Shown here: piece by piece, positions 16,842-26,228 of the stretch | Position numbering within the stretch: position 1 is the first letter of the stretch | How the letters are laid out: the number at the start of each line of letters is the position of its first letter | Assembly (NCBI GenBank): GCA_003635265.1 | Contig: PYIZ01000040.1 | Coordinates: 1 to 64,000, forward strand | DNA length: 64,000 nt | Direction: 5' to 3' | DNA from: Candidatus Poribacteria bacterium | GTDB lineage: Bacteria > Poribacteria > WGA-4E > PCPOR2b | Program-made: the position numbers and the translations under genes | The notes under the pieces: model-generated | Databases searched by the model: none | The model's input: only the letters and a program-made list of their open reading frames with translations | Told to the model about the DNA's origin: nothing

Positions 16842-18200
16842 TCATTTCTTACTTATCAGTTTTTTGGTTTTCCATGTGCCTCGTCTAAACCACCACCACA
16901 TCAATAAGCCTTGTACAACGTTTGATAGGGCGATGCCAATCCAGACTCCCTTGAGTCCCACTAAATGGGAAAGCAGGATTACTAAAAACAGCCCAATACC
17001 GAGTTGACAGATGAATGTCATCACCATCGGGGAAACGGTATCCCCAGCACCGTTGAGGGCACGACCAAATACGATAGAAATCGCGATAAATGCAAAAGTG
17101 GCTGATAGGTAACGGATGTAAACACTCCCAATACTGATAACTTCCGCTTGCCCGGTAAATATCCTAATACTCAGATGAGGAAAAATAAACAATAGACTTC
17201 CAAGCACAGCCATAAGTATCGTTGCTAATCCACCGGCGAGGTTGGCAGATTTTTCTGCCCTGTCAATCTGACCTGCTCCGATATTCTGCCCCACCATCGG
17301 TGCGACAGCGTTTGCGAATCCGAAACCCAAGTGCATCACGAGGATGCGGAGGCGCATACAGATGGCGTAGGCAGCCACCGCATTCGTTCCATGAATCGCC
17401 ACAACTCGAATGAATCCCAACCGGGAGACGTGTCTCAAAAATCCTTGCATTGAACTGAAAATTCCGAGGCGCAGGATTTGACCCATTACTGACAGGTCGA
17501 CACGGCGTTTAACGTGCTTCAATGAGATGACGCTACGTCCGATGAAACAGAGATAAACGAAAATCACAACTCCAGCACTTCTGCCAATCACGCTTGCATA
17601 CGCGGATCCCGCGACCTCCAAACGTGGGAATTTCCAAATCCCAAATATCAGCAAGGGATCAAGAACAATGTTTAAGACCGTTGAAACAATCATGACGATC
17701 ATCGGTGTCAGTGAATCGCCACCCGCTCTGAAAATGGAACCTAACGTCATCGACACGAACATCATGATACCACCGAGCAGTGTAATACGCAAGTAAGGTA
17801 CGCCCAGTCGTACCACCTCTTCCTCTGCTCCGAGTAGCCTTAATCCAATTTCAGCGAGTGGAAAGCCTATACACGCGATTACAAGCGGACATACAATGCT
17901 TAAGATGAGTGCCTGCATCGCGATGTTTTCCCCTTGCTCTCTCTGTTGTGCACCGATTGACTGAGAAACCAGAACGACCGTTCCCATTGAAATGCCGAGT
18001 GAAAGCACGCTGATCACTCGCTGAAGATTCGAGCTCATATCAACAGCGGAAATTGCTTCGGCTCCCAGTTTTCCGACGAAAATCATATCGACCACGCTGA
18101 AAGAATCTTGCAAAATGTTGCTGAGAGCAATGGGCCAAGCGAGATGTATAAGATTCTTGAAAATACTCCCTTGGGTCAGGTCATGTCTCGATTTCTTCAT
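16842..18200 (-). CDS. MATE family multidrug/Na+ antiporter
   Basis: The 452-residue membrane protein has twelve hydrophobic segments in two homologous halves. MATE signatures are present: LAWPIALSNILQDSFSVVDMIFVG near the start and AVAPMVGQNIGAGQIDRAEK at the start of the second half. The NorM/DinF-type family exports cationic compounds in exchange for Na+ or H+. I prefer the ATG at 18200, with GGAGAG upstream, over an upstream ATG at 18293 that would add 31 mostly basic residues with no membrane character. It is convergent with the PurS-like gene. Confidence 0.85.
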   Translation of the reverse strand: MKKSRHDLTQGSIFKNLIHLAWPIALSNILQDSFSVVDMIFVGKLGAEAISAVDMSSNLQRVISVLSLGISMGTVVLVSQSIGAQQREQGENIAMQALILSIVCPLVIACIGFPLAEIGLRLLGAEEEVVRLGVPYLRITLLGGIMMFVSMTLGSIFRAGGDSLTPMIVMIVSTVLNIVLDPLLIFGIWKFPRLEVAGSAYASVIGRSAGVVIFVYLCFIGRSVISLKHVKRRVDLSVMGQILRLGIFSSMQGFLRHVSRLGFIRVVAIHGTNAVAAYAICMRLRILVMHLGFGFANAVAPMVGQNIGAGQIDRAEKSANLAGGLATILMAVLGSLLFIFPHLSIRIFTGQAEVISIGSVYIRYLSATFAFIAISIVFGRALNGAGDTVSPMVMTFICQLGIGLFLVILLSHLVGLKGVWIGIALSNVVQGLLMWWWFRRGTWKTKKLISKK

Positions 18201-18512
18201 AGATAGCTTTCTCTCCGGTGTGTTGATGCGCTTTCGACGACTCAAATCTCCCTTATGTTTAGCAATTTTCATCGAAGGATACCTGAAACACAAGGGTATC
18301 TTTCCCTCATCTGCTTAACGTCTTTACAGATCGCAGCCGCACGACTTAGATCGGTGGGGTCCAACTCAAAACCAATTGATTTGCCAATTCGTCGGGAATT
18401 TTATTAGTTATTTTATTGTGCCACATCTTCACAAAATTCGGCAAGAATTATCTGCTTGAATCTCGACTGCTAATTTTTAGAAAAAAACGAGTGAAATTCT
18501 GTTAAAAAACTA

Positions 18513-18541
18513 TTGACAGATCATAAATAATCGTTTATCAT
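18513..18541 (+). promoter_or_regulatory. Promoter of nrdR-nrdJ
   Basis: TTGACA (18513-18518) and TATCAT (18536-18541) with a 17-nt spacer lie upstream of the NrdR sites and 62 nt before the nrdR start codon. No other gene is visible between 18201 and 18602. Confidence 0.65.
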
Positions 18542-18553
18542 ATTAGCCCCAAT

Positions 18554-18599
18554 CGCACATATTGTATGATAAAAGAAATTATACACAATATATTGGTGT
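18554..18599 (+). promoter_or_regulatory. NrdR operator (one strong and one degenerate NrdR box)
   Basis: ACACAATATATTGGTGT at 18583-18599 matches the NrdR-box consensus ACACwATATaTwGTGT almost perfectly. A weaker similar motif (CACATATTGTATG, about 18556-18568) lies roughly 30 bp upstream, the spacing typical of paired NrdR boxes. The strong box sits only 3 nt before the nrdR start codon, where a Shine-Dalgarno would be expected, so bound NrdR would block its own expression and that of nrdJ. Confidence 0.65.
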
Positions 18600-18602
18600 T
18601 CT

Positions 18603-19058
18603 ATGAAATGTCCATACTGCAACGGTTCCAGCATAAGAGTTATCGACAAACGCGATACTGACGGAGGAACTGCCATCCGTAGACGCCGAGCGTGTCTCCA
18701 TTGCTCAAAACGGTTTACAACCTATGAGCGGGCTGAAGTGTTGGATCTTTTTATTATTAAGAAGGACCAGCGCCGCGAAGCCTTCGACCGGCAAAAGCTA
18801 AAGCGCAATATCATGAAGGCGTGTGAAAAACGCTCGATTAGTCAGGAAACCATTGATCGCCTGATTGGGGATGTCGAACAACAAATTATCGGTATGCACA
18901 AATCCGAAGTCGAAAGTCATATCATCGGTGAAATTGTTATGGATGCTCTCAAGAGTTTGGATAGTGTCGCATATATTCGATTTGCTTCTGTTTACCGCGA
19001 TTTTAAGGATGCGGCAGACTTTGAAAACGAGCTCCGTCAATTAGCACCTGATGATTAA
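18603..19058 (+). CDS. nrdR: Transcriptional repressor NrdR
   Basis: The 151-residue protein has the N-terminal zinc ribbon C3-x2-C6...C31-x2-C34 and an ATP-cone (about 49-139), as in all NrdR proteins. NrdR senses dATP/ATP through the cone and represses ribonucleotide reductase genes by binding NrdR boxes. It shares the promoter region and operator with the ribonucleotide reductase gene 122 nt downstream. No Shine-Dalgarno precedes the ATG; the NrdR box occupies its place. Confidence 0.95.
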   Translation: MKCPYCNGSSIRVIDKRDTDGGTAIRRRRACLHCSKRFTTYERAEVLDLFIIKKDQRREAFDRQKLKRNIMKACEKRSISQETIDRLIGDVEQQIIGMHKSEVESHIIGEIVMDALKSLDSVAYIRFASVYRDFKDAADFENELRQLAPDD

Positions 19059-19179
19059 ATTAATGAAACTGATAGTTCAGGAAGAGCGTTGAATTAAGGG
19101 GAATTATCAACGGATTACAAGTGAGCGAGTTGCTGAATCTGTCAATTTTTTTAGCAATCATAGAAAGGAACTGCAAGAA

Positions 19180-22100
19180 ATGTCCCAAACCAACGATTTT
19201 GGTGTTAATCAGGATTCGATAGTCGCCGCACCATCAGATGAAACTGCTGACATCAAACCCTCTGCTCTTGAAGAAACTGCACATCAACGGGGATTGAAAA
19301 TCGATCGACGATATACCTTGCCCGGTGTGCATCCATTCGATACCATTGAGTGGGAACCTCGAAGTTCGGTGATCTATAATGAAAAAGGCGAGGCAATCTT
19401 CGAGAAAGACGAGGTGGAAGTCCCATCGAATTGGTCACAGTTGGCAGCGGATATTGCAGTATCCAAATATTTTCGTAAAGCAGGGGTGCCTGAAACGGAT
19501 AGCGAAACAAGCGTTCGTCAACTCATCCAACGCGTCGCGCATACCATCCGCCACGCCGGCGAAGCCTTTGGCGGCTACTTTGCCACACCGGAGGATGCTG
19601 ATGCTTTTGAGATGGAACTGATGGATCTGCTCGTCATGCAGCGCGGTGCGTTCAATTCGCCGGTCTGGTTTAATTGTGGACTATATCATCAATATGGAAT
19701 TATAGGCGGAACCGGCAACTGGTATTGGGACTTTGAAAAAAACAGTGTGATCCAGACAGAAAACAACTACGACCACCCACAATGCAGTGCGTGCTTCATA
19801 CAATCTGTTGACGATGATCTGATGTCGATTTTTGAGTTGGTCAAAAATGAGGCGCGCGTCTTTAAGTACGGTTCGGGAACTGGAACGAATTTTTTCAAGA
19901 TTCGAGGGCGTCAAGAAAAACTCTCCGGTGGGGGGACAAGTAGTGGACTTATGTCTTTTCTGGAGGTGTTTGACCGTGGAGCAGGGGCGACTAAATCTGG
20001 AGGAACTACCAGACGGGCGGCAAAGATGGTATGCCTCGATATGGATCATCCGGAAATCGTTGATTTCATCAACTGGAAAGTGAATGAGGAAAAGAAAGTC
20101 GCAGCACTCGTCGCTGCTGGTTATCCCTCTGACTTCAACGGGGAGGCGTATAAAACTGTCTCAGGGCAAAACTCAAATAATTCTGTCCGAATCACGGACG
20201 ACTTCATGAATGCCTATCTACGCGGTGACAAATGGCATACGACGCTGCGTACGACAGGCGAAATCTGCGAAACATTTGAAGCCAAAGATCTCATGCGTCA
20301 AATATCCGAAGCCGCTTGGGCTTGTGCGGATCCGGGCGTACAGTTTGACACGACGATTAACGACTGGCATACTTGCGCTAATACCGATCGAATTTATAGT
20401 AGCAATCCATGTTCAGAATATATGTTCCTTGACGACTCCGCATGTAATCTTGCTTCTATCAATCTACTCAAATTTGTCGATGAAGATGGAAACTTTGATG
20501 TCGAAGGGTTCAAGCATGCCTGCCGAATCTTCTTCATTGGGCAGGAAATCCTTGTGGATTTCTCCTCCTATCCGACCCCCTCAATCGCTCAAAACAGTCA
20601 CGACTATCGACCACTCGGATTGGGATATGCCAATCTGGGAACGCTGCTGATGGTCAACGGTATCCCCTACGACAGCGAAGAAGGATATGCCATCGCTGGC
20701 GCGCTCACAGCAATCCTCTGTGGCGAAGCGTATCGGGCATCCGCTGAGATGGCCGCGGTCAAAGGTCCCTTCCCCAGCTTTGATGAGAACCGTGAGTCGA
20801 TGCTGCATGTGATGAGTAAACATCGCGCCGCAGCCTATCGCATTAACCCAGATGTCTGCCCGCCTAACCTTTTGAAGGTAGCACAACAGACATGGGATGC
20901 TGCGGTTGAAATGGGTGAGCGCTACGGCTATCGGAATGCGCAAGCGACAGTGCTAGCGCCTACCGGCACCATCGGGCTGCTCATGGAATGCGATACGACC
21001 GGTGTTGAACCTGAATTCGCGCTCGTGAAATTCAAGAAGTTGGCGGGCGGTGGTTACTTTAAGATTATCAACCAATCCGTGCCACGTGCGCTGAAAAAGC
21101 TCGGTTATACGAATGAAGAGATTGACGACATTGTAACCTATGTGCAAGGGACTTCCTCGCTAATCGGTTCGGCGCATATCAATAATGTTTCCCTTAAAGA
21201 GAAGGGTTTGACTAACGAAGAGATTGGTCAGATTGAAGCGACGCTACCCTCCGTCTTTGAGTTGGCACATGCATTTAACGCCTACACTATTGGAGAAGCA
21301 GGGATGGTGCGTCTCGGATTTGGTTCGGAACAATATAACGCGCCGGACTTTGACCTCTTGAGTGAATTGGGATTTACACAGCAGCAAATTGAAGAAGCAA
21401 GCAAAGTAATTTGTGGCATGATGACCATCGAAGGTGCACCGCATCTGAAGGAGGAACACTTACCTGTCTTTGATTGTGCCAACAAATGCGGGAATTACGG
21501 TCAGCGTTACATTGAGCCGATGGCGCATGTGCGCATGGTGGCTGCAACGCAGCCATTTCTGAGTGGGTCAATATCCAAAACCATCAACATGCCACACGAG
21601 ACAACGGTTGAAGAGGTAGAGGATCTTTACGTTGAGGCATGGAAACTGGGATTGAAGGCGGTGGCACTCTACCGGGATGGATCGAAACTGTCGCAACCTC
21701 TCAGCACGACTAGAGCAGAAGCGGAGGAAGAAGAACAGGAAGCGCGACCAATCCGCCGTCGTCTGCCCAACGATCGTGATTCAATCACCCACAAATTCAG
21801 CGTTGCGGGTCATGAAGGCTATATCACCGTTGGATTTTACGAAGATGGCAGCCCCGGCGAGGTGTTTCTCAAGATGTCCAAGCAAGGCTCAGTCATCTCT
21901 GGATTGATGGACACTATCGCGACAATGACCTCTATCTCGCTACAATACGGTGTTCCACTGAAATCGCTGGTCGATAAGTTCAGCCATGTCCGATTTGAGC
22001 CTGAAGGGTTCACCAACAACAAGGATATCCCGATAGCGAAGTCAATCATTGACTATGTATTCCGCTGGTTGGGACTGAAATTCGTGCCCCAAAGCGAGGT

Positions 22101-22335
22101 GCTTGCTGGGGAAGACGAGAGCCTAGGCGATCAACTTGCCCAACCACAGCTGCTGCATCCTTACGGAGATGACATCAATCAGGAAGAGAACGCCCGAACG
22201 CTAGAAGCACGCGAAAAACGCGTCGCAACAATGCAGTCGGATGCCCCTGCTTGTCATGACTGCGGGACAATCATGGTACGGAACGGCACCTGCTATCGCT
22301 GTCTGAATTGCGGCGCGACGAGTGGGTGTTCATAG
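19180..22335 (+). CDS. nrdJ: Adenosylcobalamin-dependent (class II) ribonucleotide reductase
   Basis: The 1051-residue enzyme reduces ribonucleotides using adenosylcobalamin. Landmarks are FNSPVWFNCGLY, QCSACFIQSVDDDL, a YGSGTGTNFF substrate loop, NPCSEYMFLDDSACNLASIN and a PTGTIGLLMECDTTG segment. Near residues 865-950 a TSCPD-type domain (HKFSVAGHEGYITVGFYEDG) follows. The C-terminus is a Cys-rich zinc/redox tail, CHDCG...CYRCLNCGATSGC. No intein interrupts the gene. Expression is expected to be NrdR-controlled because nrdR and its operator stand directly upstream. AAGGA precedes the ATG. Confidence 0.95.
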   Translation: MSQTNDFGVNQDSIVAAPSDETADIKPSALEETAHQRGLKIDRRYTLPGVHPFDTIEWEPRSSVIYNEKGEAIFEKDEVEVPSNWSQLAADIAVSKYFRKAGVPETDSETSVRQLIQRVAHTIRHAGEAFGGYFATPEDADAFEMELMDLLVMQRGAFNSPVWFNCGLYHQYGIIGGTGNWYWDFEKNSVIQTENNYDHPQCSACFIQSVDDDLMSIFELVKNEARVFKYGSGTGTNFFKIRGRQEKLSGGGTSSGLMSFLEVFDRGAGATKSGGTTRRAAKMVCLDMDHPEIVDFINWKVNEEKKVAALVAAGYPSDFNGEAYKTVSGQNSNNSVRITDDFMNAYLRGDKWHTTLRTTGEICETFEAKDLMRQISEAAWACADPGVQFDTTINDWHTCANTDRIYSSNPCSEYMFLDDSACNLASINLLKFVDEDGNFDVEGFKHACRIFFIGQEILVDFSSYPTPSIAQNSHDYRPLGLGYANLGTLLMVNGIPYDSEEGYAIAGALTAILCGEAYRASAEMAAVKGPFPSFDENRESMLHVMSKHRAAAYRINPDVCPPNLLKVAQQTWDAAVEMGERYGYRNAQATVLAPTGTIGLLMECDTTGVEPEFALVKFKKLAGGGYFKIINQSVPRALKKLGYTNEEIDDIVTYVQGTSSLIGSAHINNVSLKEKGLTNEEIGQIEATLPSVFELAHAFNAYTIGEAGMVRLGFGSEQYNAPDFDLLSELGFTQQQIEEASKVICGMMTIEGAPHLKEEHLPVFDCANKCGNYGQRYIEPMAHVRMVAATQPFLSGSISKTINMPHETTVEEVEDLYVEAWKLGLKAVALYRDGSKLSQPLSTTRAEAEEEEQEARPIRRRLPNDRDSITHKFSVAGHEGYITVGFYEDGSPGEVFLKMSKQGSVISGLMDTIATMTSISLQYGVPLKSLVDKFSHVRFEPEGFTNNKDIPIAKSIIDYVFRWLGLKFVPQSEVLAGEDESLGDQLAQPQLLHPYGDDINQEENARTLEAREKRVATMQSDAPACHDCGTIMVRNGTCYRCLNCGATSGCS

Positions 22336-22347
22336 GGCTGTTGATAA

Positions 22348-23250
22348 CTATCCATAGATTAGGCGTAGAAGATTCAAGCCAATCATCCCCGCCACAATCA
22401 AAACGATAAACGCAAAACAGAAGCGGATTGAATCGCCCTGTATCCTCTGATTCGCGATTACCCCTACCTGTGCACAGATTGTAGATCCAATCAGCAAAAA
22501 CACAACCAGCCATAAATCGACATTGCCCCGCATTGCATGAGTAGCAGTCCCATAAGCCGCAGAAAAAAATACGATAAGCGAAGTCGTGCCAACCGCCGCA
22601 TGTGTCTCAACACCATATCCGTAGATCAGTAGCGGCACGAAGAGGATACCGCCGCCGATCCCGAGCAATCCTGTGAAAATACCGATGACGAGCGCTGAGT
22701 AAACAATTGCCGGGAGCGAGATTTGGCGAACACCGGTGATGGGGAAGGAAGCGTAAGGTGGGAGGCGTAGGTTTCGAAGTAAGCCGAGCGGTTGTTTGTG
22801 ATCGCTTTTTCTTCTGTGAATCAGTGACTCGATAAGAATCAATCCTGAAACGGTGATAAGTACCCCAAAGAAGAGCCATTGCAGGTAAAACTGAAGCGCT
22901 GGGATTGACTGCTTCCCGACACTAATCTCTCCTAATTTATCCAGCCAGTCGAGCAGATATACCCCAATCTCAATACCGACAAAATTACCTCCCACAATCA
23001 TCAATGCCAGTTTTGCGTCTATATTGCCGAACTTCCAATACCGCAATACGGCAGAGAAAGTGGTGCCAGCTGTCCGAGGAAGCGTACTTCCAATGCAAAT
23101 TGGGAAGGGAATGCCGAATAGGATATTGAGGATCGGGGTGATTACTGGTCCACCGCCGATCCCGAAGAAACCTGATAGGAAACCGCTGATGCACCCTAAA
23201 GCAATCAACCCCAAGATATTAACAGGTATACCACTGATATCGACGTTCAT
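22348..23250 (-). CDS. TauE/SafE family sulfite/organosulfonate exporter-like permease
   Basis: The 300-residue protein has about eight membrane segments in two repeats with GxxxGxxxGxGGGPV-like loops (SGFLSGFFGIGGGPVITP and TGLLGIGGGILFVP), the hallmark of TauE/SafE (formerly DUF81). Family members export sulfite, sulfoacetate or related anions. There is no Shine-Dalgarno; the start lies 14 nt after the stop of a 46-residue membrane protein, implying coupled translation. Its end is 12 nt from the end of nrdJ, on the opposite strand. Confidence 0.85.
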   Translation of the reverse strand: MNVDISGIPVNILGLIALGCISGFLSGFFGIGGGPVITPILNILFGIPFPICIGSTLPRTAGTTFSAVLRYWKFGNIDAKLALMIVGGNFVGIEIGVYLLDWLDKLGEISVGKQSIPALQFYLQWLFFGVLITVSGLILIESLIHRRKSDHKQPLGLLRNLRLPPYASFPITGVRQISLPAIVYSALVIGIFTGLLGIGGGILFVPLLIYGYGVETHAAVGTTSLIVFFSAAYGTATHAMRGNVDLWLVVFLLIGSTICAQVGVIANQRIQGDSIRFCFAFIVLIVAGMIGLNLLRLIYG

Positions 23251-23264
23251 CGAGCGTTATGGGT

Positions 23265-23405
23265 TCAGATGTGATAATCAATTTTAGGGTTGTGGGGAGT
23301 TGAACGGCCGGTACGACGTTCGAGAAGGGTAAAGATCCAGTTAATGAGTGCCCCCCAAGCTATAGGAAAGAGTAAACAGATTAGAACGTTGAAAATGCCT
23401 TTCAT
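23265..23405 (-). CDS. 46-residue membrane protein coupled to the TauE/SafE gene
   Basis: A short gene of 47 codons starts at the ATG 23403-23405 with GGAG 8 nt upstream. The product (MKGIFNVLICLLFPIAWGAL..., ending KIDYHI) has one long hydrophobic helix (about 3-28), then a basic stretch LLERRTGRS. It ends 14 nt before the start of the TauE/SafE permease, which has no ribosome binding site of its own. It is either a small regulatory or accessory subunit of the permease or a translated leader. No family was recognised. Confidence 0.6.
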   Translation of the reverse strand: MKGIFNVLICLLFPIAWGALINWIFTLLERRTGRSTPHNPKIDYHI

Positions 23406-23634
23406 GTGCAGCTCCAATTCGATGGAACATCAAAATCTGCTTGTATCCCACGGCAGAGGTTTTTGATCCCTCCCAAGTTCCCTGCGTATCCATCCGATTC
23501 TTCCTAATGTCTTGAGAACTCCGGACTTCTATCACTGGAGGTATTGGGGATTCACGCCATCGTATACTCGCACCTCCAAGTATAGAAGAAAGTTATGCTA
23601 TTGTAAAGGGAAAAATTGATTGAATTCTTTTTGC

Positions 23635-23663
23635 TTGCATTTCCCATAGGGGTGTGCTACAAT
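23635..23663 (+). promoter_or_regulatory. Promoter of the EF-G-like gene
   Basis: TTGCAT (23635-23640) and TACAAT (23658-23663) are 17 nt apart. The resulting leader of about 330 nt contains a bulged 9-bp stem between GGGGGTGTAAG (23794-23804) and CTTACCCCC (23827-23835). No supported gene lies in 23664-24003. Confidence 0.6.
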
Positions 23664-23793
23664 CACCAACGCTTTTAGCAATTTCCAAAGCAGGTCCAGA
23701 CTTAGCAAATGGCACCTCAATGGAGTCCTCTTTTTCGTAATCAAGGAGATTCTGAAAAGTTTGAAAGTGGCTGCTAATCTTTTTGCTTGATTT

Positions 23794-23835
23794 GGGGGTG
23801 TAAGATATTCATCGGTTTGGAGGCCGCTTACCCCC
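23794..23835 (+). other. Hairpin in the EF-G-like leader
   Basis: GGGGGTGTAAG pairs with CTTACCCCC, one T bulged, with a 22-nt loop. It sits in the middle of a 330-nt leader and could be regulatory. No known RNA class was recognised; it lacks the tmRNA and SRP RNA signatures. Confidence 0.4.
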
Positions 23836-24003
23836 TAGCAAGGCTTCAAGGGTAAACGATACGAAGGGGACCTACAGAGGAACCGGATAAAAGTGACATC
23901 AGAGCCAGTTCATACAAACAAAAACTTCGATAAATCGGAACCTGCTTAATTGCATATTTCTGCGATGTTTTTGGTTAAACTGACACCGTAAGGAGTTTTT
24001 TTA

Positions 24004-26073
24004 ATGAAGGAATATCAGACGGAACAGATTCGGAATATCGGTATTATTGGGCATTCGAGCACAGGGAAGACTTCGCTCATTGAGGCGATACTCTATAATG
24101 GGGGCACAATTGAGCGAATGGGGCAAGTTGATAGTGGGAATTCAGTTTCAGATTATGCCCCAGACGAAATTGAACGCAAGATGACAATTAACTGTTCTGC
24201 ATGTGTCGCCGAGTGGAGAGGGTACAAGTTAAATGTTATTGATACGCCCGGTGTCGAAGATTTTCATGGAGACCTCGATAGCGTATTGCGCGTGGTAGAT
24301 GCCGTTATTGTGGTGATTGATGCAACAACCGGTGTCGAAGGGGGTACGGAGAAGGTATGGGAAGCAGCTGATAGATATGAACTCCCACGGGTGATCTTTA
24401 TCAACAAAATGGATAAAGAGAACGCTAGTTTTGAAAACGCGCTTGCAAGCGTTGATGAAATTCTTGAAGCTCGAACAGTTGTGACGCAGGTCCCAATTGG
24501 TAAAGAAGCTGATTTTAAGGGCGTCGTTGATCTCATCCAGATGGGAGCGTTCACCGAACCACAGGATAATAAGCCCTCGCCGAAATCGGAGGTCCCTTCG
24601 GAACTTGAAGCACAGGCGGAAGAGATGCGGGAGGAACTGGTCGAGGTTGCAGCAGAAAGCGATGATGAGCTAATTGAAAAATTCTTTGAAGGTGAACTCA
24701 CCGATGAGGAGATTGGTACTGGACTCCGCACAGGATTAGGCAGCAATCAATTCGTACCTGTACTTTGTGGTGATGCTCTGCGGAATATCGGTGTCCAACC
24801 GTTGATGGACACGGTCACGAACTGCTGCCCATCTCCGGTAGATGCCAGACCGATTACAGGAATTGACGGCGAAACAACCTATGATGCCTCCTCGGATTCG
24901 CCGCTGTCGGCGTTGGTTTTTAAGACATTAGCAGATCCCTTCGCGGGTAGACTCACTTTCTTCCGTGTCTATTCTGGAGTCTTAAATGGTGATTCTCAAG
25001 TTTACAACGCGACGAAGGGTGAGAATGAACGAATCGGCAAACTTGCGTTCATGAATGGGAAAACTGCTATCGACACACCCCAAGTCTCCGCCGGTGATAT
25101 CGGAGTTGTCTCGAAACTGACGCTTGCGGAAACGAACGACACATTTTGTGATGTGGGCAGTTCATTCCAACTTCCCGGCTGCGAATTCCCTCAGCCCGTT
25201 ATCTCGTTCTCCATCATGCCTGCACGAGAAGGGGACGACGAGAAGCTGAGTTCGACCCTATCCCGGATGATGGAGGAAGATCCATCATTCCAGGTTGAAC
25301 GGAATAGCACCACGAAACAGCTGCTAGTCTCCGGGCTTGGCGAGATACATCTCACTGTCATACGCAATCGAATGCGAGACAAGTTTGGAATTGAAACTGA
25401 GGTCGAAATGCCAAAGGTTTCCTATCAGGAGACAATTCGCGGCAGGGCGAGCAGTGTTCAGGGTAGGTATAAACGTCAATCTGGCGGACGTGGACAGTTT
25501 GGTGAGGTTTGGATAAACCTGTCTCCGCTCGAACGTGGTACCGGCTTTGAGTTTGTCAACAAGATTGTGGGAGGTTCAATCCCGCGTAATTACATCCCCG
25601 CGGTTGAGAAAGGTATCCGTGAGTCAATGGCTCAAGGTCTGATCGCCGGCTATCCCTTCGTTGATGCACAAGTTGAGCTTTACGATGGGAAACATCATCC
25701 CGTTGATTCCTCAGATATGGCTTTTCAGATTGCTGGTTCTTTTGCGTTTCGAGAAGCGGCAAACCAATCCAATCCGGTGATGCTTGAGCCAATCATGGAC
25801 GTTACAATCTCCGTTCCTGAACAGTTCATGGGGGACATTATCGGCGACCTCAATAGCAAACGCGGGCGAATCATGGGAGTTGAGCAGGCAGGCAAACGTC
25901 AGGTGATCCAAGCAACTGTACCGTTAGCAGAAATGTTCCGATATTCGATAGACCTTAAATCGATTACCAGTGCGCGGGGCAGCTTTACGATGGAGTTCTC
26001 ACGTTACGAAGAGATGCCCGATGAACTCGCTCAAAAGGTGATCGCCGAGGCAAAATCGGAAGCGGAAGAGTAA
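24004..26073 (+). CDS. Elongation factor G-like GTPase (EF-G paralogue)
   Basis: The 689-residue protein has the EF-G five-domain layout: a GTPase domain with GHSSTGKTS (P-loop 16-24), MTI switch I (60-62), DTPG (80-83) and NKMD; then the EF-Tu-like domain 2 and C-terminal domains 3-5 (SYQETIRG, GGRGQFGEVWI). Compared with canonical EF-G the P-loop AHIDAGKTT is GHSSTGKTS, and the catalytic His after DTPG is Val84 (DTPGVEDF). Both place it in the EF-G-like (EF-G2) subgroup, whose role in translation is unclear and which often lacks normal translocase activity. TAAGGAG precedes the ATG. It stands alone with its own promoter and terminator, far from rpsL/rpsG/tuf genes. Confidence 0.85.
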   Translation: MKEYQTEQIRNIGIIGHSSTGKTSLIEAILYNGGTIERMGQVDSGNSVSDYAPDEIERKMTINCSACVAEWRGYKLNVIDTPGVEDFHGDLDSVLRVVDAVIVVIDATTGVEGGTEKVWEAADRYELPRVIFINKMDKENASFENALASVDEILEARTVVTQVPIGKEADFKGVVDLIQMGAFTEPQDNKPSPKSEVPSELEAQAEEMREELVEVAAESDDELIEKFFEGELTDEEIGTGLRTGLGSNQFVPVLCGDALRNIGVQPLMDTVTNCCPSPVDARPITGIDGETTYDASSDSPLSALVFKTLADPFAGRLTFFRVYSGVLNGDSQVYNATKGENERIGKLAFMNGKTAIDTPQVSAGDIGVVSKLTLAETNDTFCDVGSSFQLPGCEFPQPVISFSIMPAREGDDEKLSSTLSRMMEEDPSFQVERNSTTKQLLVSGLGEIHLTVIRNRMRDKFGIETEVEMPKVSYQETIRGRASSVQGRYKRQSGGRGQFGEVWINLSPLERGTGFEFVNKIVGGSIPRNYIPAVEKGIRESMAQGLIAGYPFVDAQVELYDGKHHPVDSSDMAFQIAGSFAFREAANQSNPVMLEPIMDVTISVPEQFMGDIIGDLNSKRGRIMGVEQAGKRQVIQATVPLAEMFRYSIDLKSITSARGSFTMEFSRYEEMPDELAQKVIAEAKSEAEE

Positions 26074-26121
26074 GCCGTACTATACTTTTTGGCTCATATT
26101 CAGAGGTCGTACGTGCGATAG

Positions 26122-26156
26122 AAGCCGAGTTTTTGGCCAAAAACTCGGCTTTTTTT
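26122..26156 (+). terminator. Rho-independent terminator of the EF-G-like gene
   Basis: A 15-bp perfect inverted repeat (AAGCCGAGTTTTTGG / CCAAAAACTCGGCTT) is followed by TTTTT on the plus strand, 48 nt after the stop codon. Confidence 0.9.
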
Positions 26157-26228
26157 ACTTTTTGTGAGAGCATTTTAACGGAATGGCGAACACGGAGATG
26201 GAACAGTTGCTTGTAGAGTAGTCACCTA

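Noticed and set aside
18201..18293. 31-codon upstream extension of the MATE gene
   Set aside because: Basic, non-membrane residues; the better Shine-Dalgarno precedes the ATG at 18200.
23664..24003. tmRNA, SRP RNA or RNase P RNA in the long leader of the EF-G-like gene
   Set aside because: None of the diagnostic conserved segments is present; only a single bulged hairpin.
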